In this document: one piece after another, positions 58,731 to 64,000 of the stretch
How the letters are laid out: every line of letters starts with the position of its first letter
Numbering within the stretch: position 1 is the first letter of the stretch
Source: Microbacterium testaceum StLB037
GTDB taxonomy: Bacteria > Actinomycetota > Actinomycetes > Actinomycetales > Microbacteriaceae
Length of the DNA: 64,000 bases
Direction: 5' to 3'
Assembly: GCF_000202635.1 (NCBI RefSeq)
Contig: NC_015125.1
Span: forward strand, 2,790,001-2,854,000
The notes under the pieces: model-generated
Told to the model about the DNA's origin: nothing
What the model saw: the letters and a program-made list of their open reading frames with translations, nothing else
Databases searched by the model: none
Position numbers and translations under genes: made by a program

Positions 58731-59747
58731 ATGACCGACCTCACCACCGAGGTGCTGCCGCCGCGCCCCGCGGGGCCGCCGGAGCCGCGCTCGCTCCGCA
58801 GCGCCCCGGTCGTCGCCGACCGCGTGTTCCGTGGTGGGGCGTACTCGGCCGGCATCCTCACCGTCGCGATCATGCTCGCCGTCGGCGTCTTCCTCAGTGT
58901 GCGCGCGGGCGACGCGCTCGTCGTCGCCGGCCCGTCGTTCCTGACGACGCAGGAGTGGTCGCCCGAGACGGGAACCTTCGGCGTCGCCGCCGTGCTGTTC
59001 GGCACCGTGACGATCGCGATCGTGGCCATGGCGATCTCGGTGCCGCTGGCTCTCGGAACGGCGCTGCTGATCAGCGAGATCGTGCCGCCCCGCCTGCGCT
59101 CGTTCCTCATCACGATGGTCGATCTCATGGCCGCCGTCCCGAGCGTCGTCTTCGGGCTGTGGGGGGTCTTCTTCCTGCAGGCGAACGTCATCCCCGTGGC
59201 CGAGTGGATCTCGACCTACTTCGGGTGGATCCCGGTCTTCCAGGTCACGGATGCCACGGGAGCCCGCCTCACCGAGGCCGGGGCCTTCACCTCCTCGGCG
59301 TTCATCGCCGGCATCGTCGTGGCTCTCATGGTGGTGCCGACGCAGACCTCCGTCATGCGCGAGGCGTTCTCGCAGGCGCCCCTCGGAGAGCGCGAGGGGG
59401 CGCTCGCCCTCGGGTCGACGCGGTGGGGGATGATCCGCGCAGTGGTGCTGCCCTTCGGCCGCGGCGGCATCATCGGCGGCACGATGCTGGGCCTCGGCCG
59501 CGCCCTCGGCGAGACCATCGCCGTGGTGATGATCATCTCGCCGATCTTCACGATCAACACGCAGCTGTTGAAGACGGGCACCAACTCGGTATCCGCTCTC
59601 ATCGCTCTCCGCTACGGCGAGGCCAGTCAGTTCGGACTCTCGGCGCTCATGGCCGCCGGCCTCGTGCTGTTCATCATCACGCTCATCGTCAACTTCACGG
59701 CCTCCACCATCGTGGCCCGCAGCCGGTCCGGGGCGGAGAGCAACTGA
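58731..59747 (+). CDS. pstC: Phosphate-type ABC transporter permease PstC
   Basis: 338 residues with six membrane helices after a Pro-rich cytoplasmic N-terminus. PstC features: ALGTALLISEIVPPRLRSFL, MAAVPSVVFGLWGVFFL, and the docking loop ALALGSTRWGMIRAVVLPFG followed by LGRALGETIAVVMI. GGAG lies 5 bases before the ATG. It is the first gene of a pstC-pstA-pstS order, unlike the common pstS-first order. The GTTCACC boxes upstream support a phosphate role. Confidence 0.93.
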   Translation: MTDLTTEVLPPRPAGPPEPRSLRSAPVVADRVFRGGAYSAGILTVAIMLAVGVFLSVRAGDALVVAGPSFLTTQEWSPETGTFGVAAVLFGTVTIAIVAMAISVPLALGTALLISEIVPPRLRSFLITMVDLMAAVPSVVFGLWGVFFLQANVIPVAEWISTYFGWIPVFQVTDATGARLTEAGAFTSSAFIAGIVVALMVVPTQTSVMREAFSQAPLGEREGALALGSTRWGMIRAVVLPFGRGGIIGGTMLGLGRALGETIAVVMIISPIFTINTQLLKTGTNSVSALIALRYGEASQFGLSALMAAGLVLFIITLIVNFTASTIVARSRSGAESN

Positions 59748-61060
59748 TGGCGATCGTCACCCCCGAAGCACCGACGGCCGACGAGGGCGTGCCCCGCGAG
59801 CCGATCCGCACGACGATCCCGCTGCGCGACGGCCACGTGGGCGAGCGCCGCGACCTGCGCACGGTTCCTTTCGGCGACCGTTTCGACGTTCTCGGGAGCG
59901 CCGCCGCCGGGCTCGCGCTGTCGTCGCTCCTGTTCGGCTGGCTCACCCCGATGACGGGGGTCATCGGCTGGTTGGTGCTGTCGTTCCTCGGATTCCTCGG
60001 CATCTACGCCGTGATGTCGTCGCTGCGGGCGGACCGTCTCGCGGTGCGCGAGCGGATCGTGACCGCCGTGTTCTACTCGGCGGGGGTCATCCTCCTCGGC
60101 GCCCTGACGTTCGTTCTCTTCTTCACTCTCATCCGCGGCGCGTCCGCGCTGTCGAACGGCAACTTCTTCGTCGAGACGATGGCGAAAGCCGGCCCCCTCG
60201 ACCCGCTCACGATGGGCGGCATCGCCCACGCGATCGTGGGCACGCTGATCCAGATCGGCATCGCCCTGCTCATCACCATCCCGCTGGGCGTGATGACGGC
60301 GGTGTTCCTGAACGAGATCGGCGGTCCCTTCGCCCGTTTCGTCCGGACGGTCTCGGATGCCATGACGGCGCTGCCCTCGATCGTGGCGGGGTTGTTCGTC
60401 TACGCGGCCGTCGTCACCCTGATCACCCACGAGCGCTCGGGGTTCGCGGCATCCGTCGCCATCAGCGTGATGATGCTGCCCATCATCATCCGCGCGTCCG
60501 ACGTCGTGCTGCGCCTCGTGCCGAACAACCTGCGGGAGGCGTCCTACGCGCTCGGATCGAGCCGGTGGAGCACGGTGTGGAACGTCGTGCTGCCCACGTC
60601 GCGCTCGGGCCTGGTGACCGCGGTCATCCTCGGAACCGCGCGCGGGATCGGCGAGACCTCCCCGGTGCTGCTGACCTCGGGCGTCACCGCGCAGATGAAC
60701 CTCAACCCGTTCTCGGGACCGATGATCTCGCTGCCGTTGCAGGTCTTCGACTTCGTCAAGTCGCCCGAGCCGAACATGATCGCGCGCGGGTTCGGGGCGG
60801 CGGCGACCCTCGTCCTGCTCGTGCTGACCCTCTTCATCGTCGCGCGTCTCATCGGGGGTCGCGGTCCGGGGCAGCTCTCGGATCGTCAGCGTCGCGCGGC
60901 CCTGGCCGCCTCCGCGCGCGACCTACGCCGGATGAGCGCCGATTCGGAGGCGCATTCCCGCGCGGTCCGGCGTCTGAGCACGGTCGCTCGATTCCCGTTC
61001 TTCGGCGGGCGTTCCGCCCCCGCCGCTCGTCACCGATCCCCCGAGGAGAACCCGTCGTGA
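59747..61060 (+). CDS. pstA: Phosphate-type ABC transporter permease PstA, extended
   Basis: 437 residues, about 140 longer than typical PstA. The extra N-terminal 100 residues hold two membrane helices (about 45-85), and the C-terminus has a basic Arg/Ser-rich tail of about 60. The core has LPSIVAGLFVYAAVVTL and the docking loop ASYALGSSRWSTVWNVVLP followed by ARGIGETSPVLL, as in PstA. The ATG overlaps the pstC stop (TGATG), and its own stop overlaps the next gene (GTGA). Confidence 0.92.
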   Translation: MAIVTPEAPTADEGVPREPIRTTIPLRDGHVGERRDLRTVPFGDRFDVLGSAAAGLALSSLLFGWLTPMTGVIGWLVLSFLGFLGIYAVMSSLRADRLAVRERIVTAVFYSAGVILLGALTFVLFFTLIRGASALSNGNFFVETMAKAGPLDPLTMGGIAHAIVGTLIQIGIALLITIPLGVMTAVFLNEIGGPFARFVRTVSDAMTALPSIVAGLFVYAAVVTLITHERSGFAASVAISVMMLPIIIRASDVVLRLVPNNLREASYALGSSRWSTVWNVVLPTSRSGLVTAVILGTARGIGETSPVLLTSGVTAQMNLNPFSGPMISLPLQVFDFVKSPEPNMIARGFGAAATLVLLVLTLFIVARLIGGRGPGQLSDRQRRAALAASARDLRRMSADSEAHSRAVRRLSTVARFPFFGGRSAPAARHRSPEENPS

Positions 61061-62640
61061 ACCTTCGTCGCCGCCTGGGCCGTCTGGCGGCCGCGCTCGC
61101 GGTCGTGACGCTCGTCGCCCTGGTCCCGGTTCCGGCGCAGGCCGCCGAGAGCTACGTCCCCATCTCGGGCTCGGGCTCGACCTGGTCGCAGAACGCGCTC
61201 GACCAGTGGCGCAAGAACGTCGCCGAGAACTACGGCATGACCGTCAACTACTCGGGCAACGGGTCGTCGGCGGGACGCACCGACTTCATCAACCAGTCGG
61301 TCGACTTCGCCGTGAGCGAGATCCCGTTCCAGGGTCAGCCGGAAGACGGATCGCCACCCGAGAAGCCGACGACCGGGTACTCGTACATGCCGATCGTCGC
61401 GGGCGGCACTTCGCTGATGTACAACCTCAAGATCGGCGGCAAGCGGGTCACGAACCTGCGCCTGTCGGGCGAGGTCATCGCGAAGATCTTCGCGGGCCAG
61501 ATCGCGAAGTGGAACGACCCGGCCATCCAGGCCGACAACCCGGCCCTCGCGATGCCCGACGTGTCGATCACCCCGGTCTACCGCTCCGACGGCTCGGGGA
61601 CGAGCGCGCAGTTCACCGCCTGGATGAAGGCGCAGTTCCCGAGCATCTGGACCTTCGGCATGCGGTCGCAGTTCCCGCAGGTCACCCCGGCGTTCAAAGG
61701 ACAGAGCGGCTCGCTCGGCGTGGCCGGCTACGTGAGCCAGAACTACGGCGAGGGCGCGATCACCTACGTCGAGTACTCGTACGCGATGAAGTCGGGCTTC
61801 CCGGTGGTCAAGGTGCTCAACAACGCCGGCTACTTCGTCGAACCGACGTTCCAGTCGGTGGCGGTCGCGCTGATGTCGGCGAAGATCAACCAGGACCTCA
61901 CGCAGAACCTGGACGGCGTCTACAACAGCGGCGACCCGCGTGCCTATCCCATGTCGAGCTACTCGTACATGATCGTGCCCACCGAGACGAACAAGGTGTT
62001 CACCGTCGAGAAGGGTCGCACCCTCAGCCAGTTCGCCTCGTACATGCTGTGCGAGGGGCAGCAGAAGGCCTCGGCCCTGGGGTACTCGCCTCTGCCGATG
62101 AACCTCGTCCAGGCGGGATCGGATGTCCTCCAGCGGATCCCTGGCACGGTGGGCCCGATCGACTTCGCTCGGTGCAACAACCCCACCTTCAAACCCGGCG
62201 ATTCTCCGTCGAACAACCAGCTCGCCCTCACCGCGCCCGCTCCGCCCGACTGCGACAAAGCCGGCGCGACGCAGTGCGTCGATCCCACCGGCGGCGCCCA
62301 GGAGCAGACTCCCGTGACCGGGTCCGGAGGCGAGAGCGGCGGAGGGAACAACGCCGCGGCCGGGGCGGCCGCCACCTCATCCGACCCCGCAGCCGCCGGC
62401 GCGGCACCCGCAGCCGCGGGCGGGACGGCGGCCGAGCCCGTGTACGACGCCAATGGCAACCTCGTGTCCGCCGCAGCCGCGGGAGGCTCGGCGGCTGCCG
62501 TCTCCGCCCCGTTCTCGCTCGCGGAGAACGGGTGGGGAACCCCGCAGTACATCATGCTCGCCGCGGGTCTCCTCGTGGTCGCCGCGATCCTCATCCCGCC
62601 CGTCGTCGGTCGTCGCTCACGCGGCAACCGACGCGCGTGA
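61057..62640 (+). CDS. pstS: PstS-like phosphate-binding protein with C-terminal membrane anchor
   Basis: 527 residues, far longer than usual PstS. A signal peptide (AQA cleavage near residue 28) leads into the binding domain with SGSGSTWSQNALDQW, NYSGNGSSAGRTDF, DFAVSEIPFQ and YRSDGSGTSAQFTAW. These are the PstS positions for phosphate contacts but diverged in wording. After about residue 395 a Cys-containing, Ala/Gly-rich linker leads to a membrane helix near the end (MLAAGLLVVAAILIPPVV) and a basic tail. It is thus anchored by a helix, not by lipid; there is no lipobox or LPXTG. GAGGAG precedes the GTG. Confidence 0.85.
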   Translation: MNLRRRLGRLAAALAVVTLVALVPVPAQAAESYVPISGSGSTWSQNALDQWRKNVAENYGMTVNYSGNGSSAGRTDFINQSVDFAVSEIPFQGQPEDGSPPEKPTTGYSYMPIVAGGTSLMYNLKIGGKRVTNLRLSGEVIAKIFAGQIAKWNDPAIQADNPALAMPDVSITPVYRSDGSGTSAQFTAWMKAQFPSIWTFGMRSQFPQVTPAFKGQSGSLGVAGYVSQNYGEGAITYVEYSYAMKSGFPVVKVLNNAGYFVEPTFQSVAVALMSAKINQDLTQNLDGVYNSGDPRAYPMSSYSYMIVPTETNKVFTVEKGRTLSQFASYMLCEGQQKASALGYSPLPMNLVQAGSDVLQRIPGTVGPIDFARCNNPTFKPGDSPSNNQLALTAPAPPDCDKAGATQCVDPTGGAQEQTPVTGSGGESGGGNNAAAGAAATSSDPAAAGAAPAAAGGTAAEPVYDANGNLVSAAAAGGSAAAVSAPFSLAENGWGTPQYIMLAAGLLVVAAILIPPVVGRRSRGNRRA

Positions 62641-62676
62641 ACGCGCCGTCTCAGCGTTCTCCCGTCGAGTCCACGG

Positions 62677-62698
62677 CGGCGGTGCCTCGTTACCGCCG
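62677..62698 (+). other. Intergenic hairpin between pstS and the next gene
   Basis: CGGCGGT (62677-62683) pairs with ACCGCCG (62692-62698) around an 8-nt loop, in the 135-bp gap. Without a T-run it may be a processing or attenuation element that lowers expression of the downstream gene. Confidence 0.4.
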
Positions 62699-62775
62699 CA
62701 TTCATCCCACCGACACCCGTCGCCCCTCAACTTGACCCGACGCTCACCCGAGCAGCTCTTCCCGAAGGAAATCCC

Positions 62776-64000
62776 GTGTCTGAATCCCGCGAGCGCCGCG
62801 CCGCCTCCCGCCCCTCGGGGCGTCGGGCTCGATCGGCATCCGGTCATCGGGCCGTCCACGAGACTGCCGCCCGCGTGCGCCGAGGACTGCTCTCGGCGAC
62901 GGTCGGCGTCGTCGCCGGCCTGGTGATCTTCGGCCTGACCGGGGGCACCGGAGCGCTGTTCGCGGCGGGCCAGGCGGCGGTGGCGGACGACTCCTCGCGG
63001 GTGACCGTGAGCGCGAAGGATCAGGATCCCGACGCCGCCCACGCCCCGTTCCCCGACCTCTCGGTGACCGTGTCGCAGACACGCGCCCTGGAGTCCCAGG
63101 GCATCGTCGTGTCGTGGACGGGAGGCAAGCCGTCCACGGTGCCGAGCTCGCAGATCGGCGGCGCCGACTTCCTCCAGGTCTTCCAGTGCTGGGGCGACGA
63201 CCCGGCTCACCCCGGCACCCCCGACCGGACGACCTGCCAGTACGGGTTGAACGGCGTGCCGGGCTCGCATCGCGACGACGTGCGCGACAGCGACACCTCG
63301 GTCGCCGCGGAGGACAAGCCGTACACCGTCCCCGGTGACGGGTTCGCGAGCCCGACGTACACCTCCATCCCGTTCCGGGGTGCCAACGGCCGCACGGTCG
63401 CCACGGTCGTCGACGGGAAGTACTCGTACACGAAGGACTCCAAGGGCAACGACGTCCTGCCCGACATGAACACCAACGAGTTCTTCTCGAAGTACACGAC
63501 GAACATGGTGTCGTGGGCGGGGTCGGGCGGCGACGGCTCCGGCTCGGTGAAGTTCGAGGTGCAGACGGCGATGCAGTCGCAGGGCCTCGGGTGCGGTTCG
63601 CCCGTCACCGCGACCGACGGCAGCGTGTCGGGCTCGAGCTGCTGGCTCGTGATCCTGCCGCGCGGTGTTCAGGACGGCGGGGCCCCGTTCATCACCAAGT
63701 CGGGTCTGTTCTGGGATGCCTGGAAGCACCGCATCGCGGTCAAGCTCGACTTCAAGCCGCTCGGCGTGCGCTGCCCTCTCGGCGCGGCCGAGCTCCAGCT
63801 CGCCGGCAGCGAACTCATCGGACGGGCGATCTCGTCGTGGCAGCCCGCGCTGTGCAACGCGCCGGGAGGGTCGGTGTACTCGGCGATCACGAGCGCCGAG
63901 TCCGACGCCGCGCGCGCGGCGAACGCCCTCGCGCCCGCGCCCCTGGCACTGACCTCGCGTGCCCTCGATCCGAGCCTCGGCACCGACTCGCTGCGGTACG
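62776..64000 (+). CDS. Large secreted protein of the pst-like operon (5' part)
   Basis: An open frame of 408 codons runs off the window. GTG 62776 is set by GAAGGAA 5 bases upstream. A basic Arg-rich N-terminus (1-37) and a hydrophobic segment (about 38-66) form a long signal or anchor. The extracellular part has six cysteines in three close pairs (QCWGDD...TCQYG, LGCGSP...SCWLV, VRCPLG...ALCNA), suggesting disulfides. No enzyme motif is seen. It follows the anchored PstS-like protein on the same strand and is probably part of the same surface system; I do not recognise the family. Confidence 0.75.
   Translation, partial: MSESRERRAASRPSGRRARSASGHRAVHETAARVRRGLLSATVGVVAGLVIFGLTGGTGALFAAGQAAVADDSSRVTVSAKDQDPDAAHAPFPDLSVTVSQTRALESQGIVVSWTGGKPSTVPSSQIGGADFLQVFQCWGDDPAHPGTPDRTTCQYGLNGVPGSHRDDVRDSDTSVAAEDKPYTVPGDGFASPTYTSIPFRGANGRTVATVVDGKYSYTKDSKGNDVLPDMNTNEFFSKYTTNMVSWAGSGGDGSGSVKFEVQTAMQSQGLGCGSPVTATDGSVSGSSCWLVILPRGVQDGGAPFITKSGLFWDAWKHRIAVKLDFKPLGVRCPLGAAELQLAGSELIGRAISSWQPALCNAPGGSVYSAITSAESDAARAANALAPAPLALTSRALDPSLGTDSLRY

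Noticed and set aside
61057..62640. LPXTG or lipid anchoring of the PstS-like protein
   Set aside because: There is no lipobox cysteine in the signal peptide and no LPXTG; the C-terminal helix with a basic tail is a plain membrane anchor.

Overview
The window reads as chromosomal DNA of a high-GC actinobacterium, most likely Microbacteriaceae and probably Microbacterium. Codon third positions are almost all G or C, GTG starts are common, and stop and start codons often overlap as ATGA or GTGA. Many promoters have TAnnnT -10 boxes, and several sit so close to the start codon that the mRNA should be leaderless. The SRP RNA is the short form with a GAAA tetraloop. The 7-mer GGATGCC/GGCATCC is unusually frequent. 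I see no insertion sequence, prophage, CRISPR array or replication origin.

Layout. 1-5.2 kb: the end of an unknown gene, then a minus-strand operon of type III polyketide synthase, methyltransferase and FAD hydroxylase (phenolic lipid type), a 52-bp repeat array, a small membrane protein and a GT4 glycosyltransferase. 5.4-10.3 kb: MarR, AraC and MerR regulators, a SulP anion transporter and an acetyltransferase. 10.4-14.6 kb: a GntR regulator divergent from a peptidase/amidase, permease and formamidase module. 14.6-20 kb: tRNA-Ser(GGA), a lipoprotein, and a MoxR-DUF58-transglutaminase operon. 20.1-28.9 kb: ROK kinase, ROK repressor, sugar ABC importer without its ATPase, and a GH38 alpha-mannosidase.

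29-36.7 kb: two divergent operons that together look like uptake and oxidative breakdown of an aminoalkylphosphonate. One carries a GntR regulator, a phosphonatase-type HAD and an alkaline-phosphatase-superfamily hydrolase. The other carries a glycine-oxidase-like FAD enzyme and a four-gene ABC importer. The intergenic region has a PHO-box-like repeat placed just ahead of a -10 box. 36.8-43.8 kb: two membrane proteins, a copper amine oxidase with a histidine-rich tail, two divergent APC permeases around a 13-bp inverted repeat, and an IclR regulator. 43.8-52.3 kb: SRP RNA, a NudK-type hydrolase, a DeoR regulator, pta-ackA, a beta-phosphoglucomutase-like HAD and a GH65 disaccharide phosphorylase.

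52.4-64 kb: a repeat-bearing leader, dnaX-recR, an unknown gene, a PASTA-type Ser/Thr kinase, and a pstC-pstA-pstS-like operon preceded by GTTCACC boxes. Its binding protein has a C-terminal membrane anchor, and a large secreted cysteine-containing protein follows it and runs off the end of the window. The main themes are phosphorus acquisition (phosphonate operons and the pst-like system, both with PHO-box-like sites), amine and amide use, and disaccharide or mannoside breakdown.
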